From Winogradskya humida (GTDB lineage: Bacteria > Actinomycetota > Actinomycetes > Mycobacteriales > Micromonosporaceae): a stretch of DNA of 64,000 nucleotides. Below, in pieces: positions 32,893-40,909 of the stretch; within the stretch, counting starts at the first letter, position 1; each line of letters starts with the position of its first letter. Under the pieces are notes generated by a model. It did not search any database. It was not told the origin of the DNA and was given only the letters and a program-made list of their open reading frames with translations. Both the position numbers and the translations under genes were made by a program. The stretch is from positions 1-64,000 of the forward strand of contig NZ_BOMN01000086.1 of NCBI RefSeq assembly GCF_016862215.1, read 5' to 3'.

Positions 32893-33717
32893 ATGCGGAC
32901 GCCACGACTGGCTGGGCTCGGGCTTGCTTCGATGGCCGCGGTTGCGTTTGCGGCGGGCGGTTGTTCCGCCGACGGCAGCACGACGCCCGGGGCAGGCGCT
33001 TCGGCGGGAGCCACCGCCTCGGCAGGGGTGCCCGGTGCGTCCGCGAGTGCCGGTGCCGCTGATCCCGCGGCTGCTGCTGCGCTCGCCGGGGCCACCGCGA
33101 AGCTCGGGACGAGCAGCTTCAAACTGACCATGACCTCCGGGTCGGGCTTCAAGGTCGACGGGCTGATCGACTCGCCCAACGGGGTCGGCACGGCCACGCT
33201 TACCGCTACCGGGCCCAACACGCAGATCGAGGTCAAGACGCTTCTGGTCGACCAGGATCTCTACGTGCAGGTGCCGGGCGTGACGAAGGCCGGCACGTGG
33301 ACCCACCTCGACGTGTCGCGGCTGCCCGAGGGTGCCAACACCGGTCTTCGGCCCGGGCAGATCGACCCGGCCAACACCTCGCAGCTGCTGACCTCGACGA
33401 CCGACGTGCGCCAGACCGGGTCAGGCAGCTACGCGGGCACGCTCGACCTGACCAAGGCCGCGGGCGTTGCCGGTGTCGACCAGAAGATGATCACCGCGTG
33501 GGGTAGTCAGGCCCAGAACGTTCCCTTCACCGCGGGCCTCGACGACCAGGGCCGCCTCTCGGCGCTGACGATCCAGCTCCCCGCCGTGAGCGGCCAGCAG
33601 GCTCAGCCCCTCGAGGTCCTCTACACCGATTACGGCACCAAGGTCGACGCCAAGCGCCCGGCCGCCACCGAGATCACCGAGGCCCCGGACAGCCTGTACT
33701 CGAGCCTGGGTAGCTGA
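32893..33717 (+). CDS. LppX/LprG-type lipoprotein 2
   Basis: This 274-aa paralogue of the 31452 gene has a signal peptide with lipobox AGGC (about 21-24) and an Ala/Gly/Ser-rich linker of about 35 residues. The same beta domain follows (LYVQVPGVTKAGTWTHLDV, AGTLDLTKAAGVAGVDQKM, LDDQGRLSALTIQLP). The match to copy 1 is at the level of pattern rather than close identity, so the duplication is old. It probably binds a hydrophobic ligand at the outer face. A strong hairpin follows the stop. Confidence 0.85.
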   Translation: MRTPRLAGLGLASMAAVAFAAGGCSADGSTTPGAGASAGATASAGVPGASASAGAADPAAAAALAGATAKLGTSSFKLTMTSGSGFKVDGLIDSPNGVGTATLTATGPNTQIEVKTLLVDQDLYVQVPGVTKAGTWTHLDVSRLPEGANTGLRPGQIDPANTSQLLTSTTDVRQTGSGSYAGTLDLTKAAGVAGVDQKMITAWGSQAQNVPFTAGLDDQGRLSALTIQLPAVSGQQAQPLEVLYTDYGTKVDAKRPAATEITEAPDSLYSSLGS

Positions 33718-33799
33718 TCAGAGCTGGTAGCTCTGATCAGGGCTGGTAGCTGATCAGGGCGGATGGACAAGGCGCATCCACACCGATGTCGCCTGCATG

Positions 33800-33843
33800 A
33801 CGAAGGGGTGAGGATCCCAGCGTTGCGATCCTCGCCCCTTCGT
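33800..33843 (+). terminator. Strong hairpin downstream of lipoprotein 2
   Basis: A 17-bp stem (33800-33816 with 33827-33843, one G-T pair; ACGAAGGGGTGAGGATC) and 10-nt loop. No T-run follows. Confidence 0.8.
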
Positions 33844-33860
33844 GCGTCCTCCTGCGAAAT

Positions 33861-33956
33861 GACCCGCGGGCACGAGACCCGAGTGACCCTCGGGAACGAG
33901 ACCCGAATGACCCTCGGGAACGAGACCCGAATGACCCTCGGGAACGAGACCGGGGG
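33861..33956. repeat. 24-bp tandem repeat, four copies
   Basis: Units at 33861, 33885, 33909 and 33933 carry GACCCTCGGGAACGAGACCC followed by GAAT; the middle two are identical. The array ends 20 bp before the nei GTG start and so occupies its promoter region. Confidence 0.9.
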
Positions 33957-33976
33957 GTCGCGCTAACGTCTGGTGT

Positions 33977-34789
33977 GTGCCAGAGGGACATACGATTCAT
34001 CGGCTTGCGGCTCGTCATCGGGAGTTGTTCGCCGGGCAGGTTGTGGATGTTGACAGTCCGCAGGGGCGGTTCGCCGATGGGGCCGGGTTGGTCAGCGGGC
34101 GGCGGCTGGAAGATACCGAGGCTTATGGGAAGCATTTGTTTCACCATTTTGCGGGTGAGTTGAGCCTGCATATCCACCTCGGACTTTATGGCAAGTTCGC
34201 CGACGGGGAACTGCCCGTTCCGGCGCCCGTGGGGCAGTTGCGGATGCGGATGAGCGGGGACGCGCATTGGCTGGAGTTGCGGGGGTCGACCGCTTGTGAG
34301 GTGCTTTCGCCGGTGGAGGTTGACGCTATTCGGGTGCGGTTGGGGCAGGATCCGCTTCGGGATGATGCTGATGCGCTCACGGCGTACCGAAAGGTGGGGT
34401 CGTCTTCCAAAGCCCTTTTTGCGCTGCTGCTCGACCAGACCGTCGTGGCGGGGTGCGGGCTGATCTATGCGAATGAGGTGTTGTTCCGGGCAGGGCTGGC
34501 GCCGGCCACGCCGGGGCGGGCGATCGGTGCGGCGCAGTGGGTGGAGATCTGGGATGACCTGCGGGCCCTGATGAAGGAGGGGGTTGTGCGGGGGCGGATC
34601 GACACCGTCCACACCGCACATACTCCGGAGGCGATGCGGCGGGCTCCGCGCATCGACCGGCACGGTGGTGAGGTTTATGTGTATCGGCGGCCGGGGCAGC
34701 CCTGCCTGGTTTGCGGGTCGCCGATTCTGCGGGGAGAGATGGCAGGCCGCAACCTTTACTGGTGTGCGACCTGCCAGAAAGATCGTTAG
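33977..34789 (+). CDS. nei: Endonuclease VIII-type DNA glycosylase (Nei1-like)
   Basis: This 270-aa base-excision repair enzyme removes oxidised pyrimidines and cleaves the AP site. After Met come the catalytic PEG (Pro2, Glu3) and HTIHRLA, then GKHLFHHF and HIHLGLYGKF as in mycobacterial Nei1. The H2TH region includes VVAGCGLIYANEVLF, and the C-terminal zinc finger is CLVCGSP ... CATCQ. The start is GTG 33977, where Pro2 must follow. Codon use is visibly less GC-ending than in neighbours (many TTG and GTT codons). Its TAG overlaps the TAA of the convergent deacetylase. Confidence 0.95.
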   Translation: MPEGHTIHRLAARHRELFAGQVVDVDSPQGRFADGAGLVSGRRLEDTEAYGKHLFHHFAGELSLHIHLGLYGKFADGELPVPAPVGQLRMRMSGDAHWLELRGSTACEVLSPVEVDAIRVRLGQDPLRDDADALTAYRKVGSSSKALFALLLDQTVVAGCGLIYANEVLFRAGLAPATPGRAIGAAQWVEIWDDLRALMKEGVVRGRIDTVHTAHTPEAMRRAPRIDRHGGEVYVYRRPGQPCLVCGSPILRGEMAGRNLYWCATCQKDR

Positions 34790-36258
34790 AGCGCGGGTGC
34801 CGAGGCCGACGGTGAGGCGGCCGGGGCCGAGGCGACCGGCGGGATTGTCGGCAGGCCGAGGGCGAAGCGTTCCTGGAGCCAGGGGACCAGGGTTTCGTAG
34901 GCCTTGATGGTGTCCGGCTGGTTGAAGTCGTGGGACAGGATGATCGAGCCGGGCTTCGTGTTCTCCTGGATGTTCTTGGTGACCTTGGCGATGTGCTGGG
35001 TGACCGATTCCTTGTCGGGATGGTCCCAGTCGCTCGGGTCGACCTGCCAGTAGAGCGAGACCATTCCATCCGTGTACGCCGTCTGGACGAGGGTGTCGCT
35101 GAAGTTGCCGCCCGGGGCCCGGAAGAACGGAATTTCCGCGCCGGGCACCGCGGCGCGGATGGCCTCGTTGGTGCGGAGCAGGTCCTTCTGGATGGCTTCC
35201 GGTTTCTGCTTGCCGATGGTCAGGCTGTGGTCCCAGGTGTGGTTGCACAGGGTGTGACCGGCGGCGACGATGTCGCGGACGATCTCGGGGTGCCGGGCGA
35301 CCTGCGAGCCGACGAGGCAGAACGTGGCTTTGACCTGGTATTTGTCGAGCAGGGCGAGGATCTTCGGGGTCTGGACCGGGTCGGGGCCGTCGTCGAAGGT
35401 CAGCGCCACCGTGTTGGTGCCGGTGGTGCGCAGGGACTGGCCGGGGCCGGTGCCGGCCGGGACCAGGGTCGCCGGGGCGACGGTCGGCGGTGCGGAAGCG
35501 GCCTGCGCGGAAGGGGCAGCGGCCGCGGGGGTGGAGCCGGGGGGTGCCGACGGAGCTGGGGCCGCCGCCTCGGAGGTGGCGGGCTGAGCTGTGGCCGGTG
35601 CCGCACCTCGCGGCGCTGAGGACGACGTGGCCGGTTTCGGCTTGGCGGTCGTGGTGATGGCCTGGCCTGCGGTGATCGTGTCGACCTCGGTGCCCGTGTC
35701 GCGCTGCTGCATCGGGAAGACGATCAGCATGATGCCGACCGCGACCAGGGCGGCGAGCAGGGCCTGCTGCCGGTGCCGGCCGATGAGCAGCCAGGACTCG
35801 ATGGGCAGCGTGCCGGGTGCGCGGTGGGAGCCGATGGCGGGCCCGGACCCGGAGCGCGTCACTGAAAGTGGGCGCACCGTGATGGCGCGTTCCTCGGCCG
35901 CTTTGTAGTGCCGGCCGCGGGGCGCGCGATTCTTAGGGCCGGTAGAAGAACGGCCGGTGGGAAGTTGGCCGGTGGAAAGGCGGGGCGTGCCGGTGGTGGA
36001 CCGGGGCGTCAGGTCCAGGGACGTGCGGCGACCGCCCGCGACGCGTTGCGTCGGGGCGGGTCGCAGGGTGGTCGGGTCGGCTAGCGACTCCGGGCGGCGG
36101 TGGCGGCCGAGGGTGGTCTCACCCTCCAGGACTTCGACGTGGGGGAAGCCCCCGGTGCCACTGGTAAGGGCGCCGCTGACATGGGCGCGCGGGGCCGGAA
36201 CGGCCGCGTGGCGCGGCGCGTTTCCGGTCGCCGTACGTTTGGGGGGTTGCGGCGGCAT
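34786..36258 (-). CDS. Membrane-anchored polysaccharide deacetylase (NodB/CE4)
   Basis: This 490-aa protein has a basic, low-complexity cytoplasmic N-terminus (about 1-155), a TM helix (QALLAALVAVGIMLIVFP) and an Ala/Pro/Ser-rich linker. The extracytoplasmic CE4 domain (about 285-465) carries motifs TFDDGPDP (metal and base Asp), HTWDH (metal His), FRAPGGNF, DPSDWDHP and ILSHDF. It is expected to de-N-acetylate peptidoglycan or chitin-like polymers at the wall. A short Ala/Ser/Pro tail follows. Its stop overlaps that of nei. Confidence 0.92.
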   Translation of the reverse strand: MPPQPPKRTATGNAPRHAAVPAPRAHVSGALTSGTGGFPHVEVLEGETTLGRHRRPESLADPTTLRPAPTQRVAGGRRTSLDLTPRSTTGTPRLSTGQLPTGRSSTGPKNRAPRGRHYKAAEERAITVRPLSVTRSGSGPAIGSHRAPGTLPIESWLLIGRHRQQALLAALVAVGIMLIVFPMQQRDTGTEVDTITAGQAITTTAKPKPATSSSAPRGAAPATAQPATSEAAAPAPSAPPGSTPAAAAPSAQAASAPPTVAPATLVPAGTGPGQSLRTTGTNTVALTFDDGPDPVQTPKILALLDKYQVKATFCLVGSQVARHPEIVRDIVAAGHTLCNHTWDHSLTIGKQKPEAIQKDLLRTNEAIRAAVPGAEIPFFRAPGGNFSDTLVQTAYTDGMVSLYWQVDPSDWDHPDKESVTQHIAKVTKNIQENTKPGSIILSHDFNQPDTIKAYETLVPWLQERFALGLPTIPPVASAPAASPSASAPAL

Positions 36259-36328
36259 TCGTCATGGATACCGTGCCGCATGATCAAAGACGATACCGAA
36301 TTCGTGACCTAGGGCTCACCTTTGGTAG

Positions 36329-37714
36329 TTATCCCTGGTCGGCGGCGAGTAGGGCGTCCGTCGCTTTCCGTGCTGCGATGAGAACCGGATCCCACACCGG
36401 GGCAAACGGGGGTGCGTAGCTCAGATCGAGGGCGGTCATTTCCTCGACCGTCATCTCGTTCCAGACCGCGATCGCGAGCGCATCGATCCGCTTCGCGGCC
36501 TCCTCGCGGCCGACGATCTGCGCGCCGAGCAGCCGCCCGGTACGCCGCTCCGCGATCATCTTGACCGTCATCGTCTCGGCACCCGGGTAGTACCCCGCCC
36601 GGCTGGTCGACTCCACCGTGGCCGTGACGTACTCGAAGCCGGCCCGGGTCGCCTCCTTCGAGCTGAGCCCGGTCCGCGCCACCTCCAGGTCGCACACCTT
36701 CGTGACCGCGGTGCCGATCACGCCGGGGAACGTGGCGTAACCGCCGCCGAGGTTGATGCCCGCGACCCGCCCCTGCTTGTTGGCGTGGGTGCCGAGCGGC
36801 GCGTGCATCGGCTGGCCGCTGATCCGGTGCGTCGTCTGCACGCAGTCCCCGGCTGCCCAGAGGCCCTCGACGTGGCCCTCCGGTCCGACCACGCGCATTC
36901 GCAGGTCGGTACGCAGACCGCCGGTCACGCCGACGGGGATGCCGGACTCGACGGCGCGGCTGGTGTTCGGGCGTACGCCCAGACCCAGCACCACGATGTC
37001 TGCCGGAACCGTGCCGTCCTCGGTGACCACCGCTCGTACCCGTCCGTGGGAAGTCTCGATCCCCTGCACGTGCGCGCCGGTGCGGACCGTGATCCCCAGA
37101 CCGTCGATCGCCGCGCGGACACGCTCGCCCATGTCCAGGTCGACCGTGGACATCGGCTGCGACGACTTCTCCAGCAGCGTGACGTCGAGGCCGTGCTTGA
37201 TCATCGCCTCGGCCATCTCGACGCCGATGTAGCCGCCACCGATCACGACCGCGCGCTGCGGTTTCGGATCACTCTCCAGCCAGGCCTTGATCGCAGTGCC
37301 GTCGTCGAGCGTCTGAACGCCGAACACGCCGCCACCGTCGACCCGTGCCCAGTCGGGGGTGACGGGGACGGCGCCGGCGGCGTACAGGAGCTCGTCGAAG
37401 CCCTCCCGGATCTCGCCCCCGCCTTCCAGGTCCCGGGCGACCACCTCGCGCCGGTCCAGGTCGATGGCCACGACCTCATGCCGCATCCGTACGCGCACCC
37501 CGGCCTTCTCGAACTCAGCCGGCGTCCGCGCGACCAGCGCGTCGCGATCCGGCACCACCCCGCTGATCCAGTAGGGGATCCCGCACGCGGAGTACGACGT
37601 GAAGTTCCCCCGCTCGAACGCCACGATCTCGAGCTTGTCCGGGGTCCTGCGCCTGCGGGCCTGCGAGGCGGCGGACATCCCCGCGGCGTCCGCGCCGATC
37701 ACGACGAGTTTCAC
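36329..37714 (-). CDS. CoA-disulfide reductase-like FAD/NAD(P) oxidoreductase
   Basis: This 461-aa flavoprotein of the pyridine-nucleotide disulfide family has a FAD-binding N-terminus (KLVVIGADAAGMSAASQARR) and a single redox Cys in SYSACGIPYWISG, as in CoA-disulfide reductases and NADH oxidases. The NAD(P) motif is VVIGGGYIGVEMAE, then LWAAGDCVQT and a C-terminal dimerisation domain. The start is GTG 37714, overlapping (GTGA) the stop of the upstream YbdK-like ligase, so the two are coupled. It may reduce CoA disulfide, polysulfide or another low-molecular-weight disulfide. Confidence 0.9.
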   Translation of the reverse strand: MKLVVIGADAAGMSAASQARRRRTPDKLEIVAFERGNFTSYSACGIPYWISGVVPDRDALVARTPAEFEKAGVRVRMRHEVVAIDLDRREVVARDLEGGGEIREGFDELLYAAGAVPVTPDWARVDGGGVFGVQTLDDGTAIKAWLESDPKPQRAVVIGGGYIGVEMAEAMIKHGLDVTLLEKSSQPMSTVDLDMGERVRAAIDGLGITVRTGAHVQGIETSHGRVRAVVTEDGTVPADIVVLGLGVRPNTSRAVESGIPVGVTGGLRTDLRMRVVGPEGHVEGLWAAGDCVQTTHRISGQPMHAPLGTHANKQGRVAGINLGGGYATFPGVIGTAVTKVCDLEVARTGLSSKEATRAGFEYVTATVESTSRAGYYPGAETMTVKMIAERRTGRLLGAQIVGREEAAKRIDALAIAVWNEMTVEEMTALDLSYAPPFAPVWDPVLIAARKATDALLAADQG

Positions 37715-38883
37715 CGCGGGGCCGCGCCGGCGGTGGTCCGGGCGAGCCAGTCGACGACATCCGCGACCGTGCCCTGCTGGGACAGGATCGCGCGCTGCCG
37801 GGCGGCGCCGGTGCCGTGCGAGCGCAGCCGGCCCATCAGGATCGTCGCCATCTCCAGGTCGCCGTGGCGGTCGAGCTCGGGGCGCACGTAGTCGAAGAGC
37901 TGGCGCACGAGTCGCCACGCCGGCCTCGGTTCGCGGGTCGCCATGTCGATGTTGAGGCCCTCCAGGCCGTCCTTCGCCGCCCGCCAGTGCGCCGCGACGA
38001 GCAACGGGTGCGGCACGTCGGGCGCCGGCTTTCCGTCGAGTACGTCGTTCAGCAGCGTCGACACCAGCGCCCGTGCGAGGGCCGCGAGGAGCAGCGTGTC
38101 GTCGAGGGAGGGGCAGACGTCGCCCATGCGGATCTCGACGGTGGGGTAGCGGGCGGCGAGGCGTGCGTACCAATAGAGCATGCCCTCGTCGAGCATCGCA
38201 CCGCTCGCCTCGAGATCGGCGACCAGCGTCTCGTAGTGCTCGAACGACTGCAGGTAGGGCGCCGGTCCGACGGTGGGCCAGCGCTCCCACATCACCGACC
38301 GCCAGCTCGAGTAGCCGGTGTCGTGGCCGCCGGCGAGCGGGGAGTTCGCGGTCGCTGCCTGGAAGATCGGCAGCCAGGGACGCAGATGGTTGAGGATCTG
38401 CACGCCGGTCTCGGAGTCCGGGATGCTGACGTGGACGTGCATGCCGCAGAGCCCGGCGCCGGGGGCGAGGTCGCCGAAGCGTTCGCGCATCCGGTGGTAG
38501 CGGGGGTTGTCGACCACACGCGTGTTCGGCCCGATGGCCGGGGCAGCACCGACCGCGACGAGCCGGGCTCCAGCTGCCGCCGCGGCGGCAGCGATGCCGG
38601 CGCGCTGCCGCTGCAACGCGTTGTAGAGCCCGCTCAGCTCCAGCTGTGGCGGGCTCGCGGTCTCGATCTGACTGCGCTGGAACTCGTGCTGCACCGACTC
38701 GCGCAGGTCATCGGGGACGAGGTCGAACACCTCCTCGACGGCCTCGACCGCTCGGGGTTCCACCGCGTCGACGAGCAGGTATTCCTCCTCGACACCGAGG
38801 GTCAGCAGACCCTGTGACTCGGCCTCGCCCCGCATCTCCTCGGAGATGGTCGTCGCACCTGCTGAACTCTCCGAAGTCGCCAT
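37711..38883 (-). CDS. Carboxylate-amine ligase (YbdK / glutamate-cysteine ligase 2 family)
   Basis: This 390-aa ATP-dependent ligase of the GCS2 family has LTLGVEEEYLLVD (about 28-40, metal and ATP site), HEFQRSQIE, GMHVHVSIPD and VEIRMGDVCPS. E. coli YbdK shows weak gamma-glutamyl-cysteine synthetase activity; actinobacteria normally use mycothiol. ATG 38883 is preferred over TTG 38892. It is translationally coupled to the CoA-disulfide-reductase-like gene, which suggests a shared thiol or gamma-glutamyl pathway. The substrate is unproven. Confidence 0.9.
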   Translation of the reverse strand: MATSESSAGATTISEEMRGEAESQGLLTLGVEEEYLLVDAVEPRAVEAVEEVFDLVPDDLRESVQHEFQRSQIETASPPQLELSGLYNALQRQRAGIAAAAAAAGARLVAVGAAPAIGPNTRVVDNPRYHRMRERFGDLAPGAGLCGMHVHVSIPDSETGVQILNHLRPWLPIFQAATANSPLAGGHDTGYSSWRSVMWERWPTVGPAPYLQSFEHYETLVADLEASGAMLDEGMLYWYARLAARYPTVEIRMGDVCPSLDDTLLLAALARALVSTLLNDVLDGKPAPDVPHPLLVAAHWRAAKDGLEGLNIDMATREPRPAWRLVRQLFDYVRPELDRHGDLEMATILMGRLRSHGTGAARQRAILSQQGTVADVVDWLARTTAGAAPR

Positions 38884-38951
38884 GCGCCGCAACGTACCCC
38901 CCGGTGTTCTGCGGAAAACGAGTGTTGCTCCTCAGGCGTACCGTTCATCGC

Positions 38952-39221
38952 ATGGTGCTGCTGGGGTTCTGGGCGTTTGTCGCTCTGCAGAGCCCCGCCG
39001 CGTCGTCGCCCCATCTTTTGATGGGCCTGGCCGCGGTGGCCGTCGCCCTGCTGGTGGCCCTGGCCGTCGCGGGAATGACGGCGCCCCGGCCGCTTCTCGT
39101 GCGGCGGGCCCGGGCCGTCGGCGCCGAGATCCAGCACCTGCCCCGGTCCCTCGACCCGGACGCCGCCGGTCGGCCCCGTCCTCGAGCCCCGTCCCCGTCT
39201 CCGGTAATCGCGCTGTCATAA
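38952..39221 (+). CDS. DUF6412-like small membrane protein
   Basis: This 89-aa protein has two hydrophobic helices (about 3-20 and 23-45) and a basic C-terminus ending in SLDPDAAGRPRPRAP. That pattern matches DUF6412, a short family often found just before a YidC-like gene in actinomycetes, as here (39255). It is divergent from the YbdK-like gene. ATG 38952 is the first residue of the hydrophobic segment, so the start could be slightly different. Confidence 0.7.
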   Translation: MVLLGFWAFVALQSPAASSPHLLMGLAAVAVALLVALAVAGMTAPRPLLVRRARAVGAEIQHLPRSLDPDAAGRPRPRAPSPSPVIALS

Positions 39222-39254
39222 GCCCGTTCTCCGGACCGTAGGGATGACCCCACC

Positions 39255-39791
39255 GTGTTTGATGCTGTCCTGACTCCTGCGCTGGCCATCGTCGTTCTCA
39301 CCATGGCCGTACGCCTCCTGATCAGCCCGCTCTCCTATTTGCAGGCGCGTGCCGCCAAGCGCAGCGCCGCCCTCGCCCCCGAGCTCGCCGCACTGCGCGA
39401 GAAGCACCGCGACAACCCGATGACCCTGGCCACCGAGAGCCTCGCCCTGCAGCGCGCGAACGGGATCAGCCCGTGGGCGGCGCTGCTGCCGGCCCTGGCG
39501 CAGGCGCCGTTCTTCATGCTGATGTACCACCAGGTGCAGTCCGTGTCCGGAACGCTCTTCGGCGTGCCACTCACCGCACACCTGCTCGCGGGCCTGCCGA
39601 TCTTCCTCGTGCTGCTGGCCCTTGCCGGGTTCCTGGCGTGGTGGTCCTCGAAGCGGATGCCGCAGGGCCTCCTGCGCTGGATGCCGTATCTCAGTATCGC
39701 GGCGATCGCCTGGCTGCCGCTCGCCGTGGGCCTTTACCTGGTCACCTCGACGGCGTGGACAGCGCTGGAGCAATTGATCCTGCGCCGCTGA
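39255..39791 (+). CDS. Short YidC/Oxa1-family membrane insertase
   Basis: This 178-aa protein starts at GTG and matches the core of YidC2-type insertases. An amphipathic start with LLISPLSYLQARAAKRSAAL is followed by a charged cytoplasmic loop (LAALREKHRDNP) and four to five hydrophobic helices including LPALAQAPFFMLMYHQVQS. It is much shorter than the housekeeping YidC and not next to rnpA or jag, so it is an accessory paralogue. Pairing with the DUF6412-like gene is conserved in family context. Client proteins are unknown. Confidence 0.87.
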   Translation: MFDAVLTPALAIVVLTMAVRLLISPLSYLQARAAKRSAALAPELAALREKHRDNPMTLATESLALQRANGISPWAALLPALAQAPFFMLMYHQVQSVSGTLFGVPLTAHLLAGLPIFLVLLALAGFLAWWSSKRMPQGLLRWMPYLSIAAIAWLPLAVGLYLVTSTAWTALEQLILRR

Positions 39792-39848
39792 AATCTGCAC
39801 TTGCAGGGTTGATTGACATCAATACAAAACGGCGGCGAAACTTTTCTG

Positions 39849-39858
39849 AGAGCGCTCT
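39849..39858. promoter_or_regulatory. LacI-type operator-like palindrome
   Basis: AGAGCGCTCT (within TGAGAGCGCTCTTG) lies 21 bp before the start of the broken GH16 gene. It resembles the CebR-class operator TGGGAGCGCTCCCA used by LacI-family repressors of glycosidase genes. Confidence 0.5.
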
Positions 39859-39878
39859 TGAGACCCTCAGGAGTCCTC

Positions 39879-40817
39879 ATGAGAACCGTGCTCGTCGCCG
39901 CAGTCCTCGTCGCCTCTGCCGCCGTCTCCGTCCAGGCCTCCCTCCCCACGCCGCCCTCGGGGTGGACGCAGGTCTGGGCGGACGACTTCACCGGACGGCT
40001 CCGGCAATTTGCGGATCACGCCGGTGCGCAGCAGTTCCGGGCAGTGGACGTCGGGGCGGGTCGAGACGCAGCGCTCCAATTTCAGGCCCGCGGCCGGTGG
40101 GGTGCTGCGCATCGAGAGCCGGATCCAGATGCCGAATGTGACGGGGTCCCAGGCGATCGGTTACTGGCCCGCGGGATCAATTCCGTCTAGGGCGTGCTGC
40201 ACTGCGCCGTCAACCCCGGTGGTCCCTGCAACGAGACCACCGGAATTGTCGCCAGCCGCGCCTGCCCCGGCTCGAGCTGCCAATCCGCCTTCCACACGCA
40301 CGCGATCGAGTGGGACCGCAGCGCCGTCTATTCCAAAGGTGGCGGCGGTGGGAGCAGTGGTTCGCGGGATGCTTTTGGCGCGATCCAGGCCGAGTCCTAC
40401 GACGCCGCGTCGGCCGTACTGACGGAAACCTGCTCCGAGGGTGGCCAGGACGTAGGCAACCTCGCCAATGGCGATTGGCTGCAGTTCAACAACGTCGATT
40501 TTGGTACGGGCGGAGCGCTCGACTTCGTCACCCGTGCGGCATCGGGCGCGACCGGAGCCGTCAGCGGCCTCGTCGAGGTGCGCATCGACAGCCGGAGCAA
40601 CGCCCCGATCGGTTCCTTCGCGATCGCGGGCACCGGTGGCTGGCAGTCGTGGCAGTCGGTCGCGGCCAACGTCTCCGCGGTGTCGGGGACACACACTGTG
40701 TTCCTGACGTTCACGAGCGGTCAGGCCGCCGACTTCGTGAACATCAATCTGGTTCCAGTTCCGCCGCTGAAGCCACTTGGCGGGCCACCTGGCGGGCCAC
40801 CTGGCGGGCCACCTTAA
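39879..40817 (+). pseudogene. Decayed secreted GH16 beta-glucanase with CBM6
   Basis: A signal peptide (from ATG 39879) runs into PSGWTQVWADDFTG, the start of a GH16 enzyme. The frame then jumps to DGSGNLRITPV ... TSGRVETQRSNF ... SQAIGYWPA (39994 on, +1 frame). It returns at GINSV-stop-GVLHC, where a TAG (40188-40190) replaces the expected Trp codon. It continues through NPGGPCNETTG ... HAIEWDRS, then jumps directly to a linker and an intact CBM6 (DAFGAIQAESYD ... FVNINLVPV). The segment holding the catalytic ExDxxE motif is absent. At least three internal deletions plus a nonsense codon make it non-functional, unless the sequence itself has assembly errors. Confidence 0.85.
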
Positions 40818-40852
40818 AGAAATTTAACTTTACAGATGCCTTTACAGCGTCT

Positions 40853-40871
40853 GTTAACACTCCTAATAATT
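40853..40871 (+). promoter_or_regulatory. Conserved chitinase upstream element (copy 2)
   Basis: GTTAACACTCCTAATAATT lies 38 bp before the chitinase 2 ATG and differs from the chitinase 1 element (21842-21860) at one base. It is preceded by AT-rich DNA with two TTTACAG repeats. Confidence 0.6.
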
Positions 40872-40909
40872 GGGCCACCCCCACTCATCCCCGTGGAAGG
40901 CCCATCCCC

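Noticed and set aside
37715..38290. Single fused protein of the YbdK-like region and the CoA-disulfide-reductase-like enzyme
   Set aside because: The open frame continues upstream of 37714, but that part is a shadow of the YbdK-like gene; the Rossmann fold begins exactly at GTG 37714.
40310..40909. N-terminal extension of chitinase 2
   Set aside because: The upstream part is an out-of-frame reading of the GH16-CBM6 remnant; a clear signal peptide starts at 40910.
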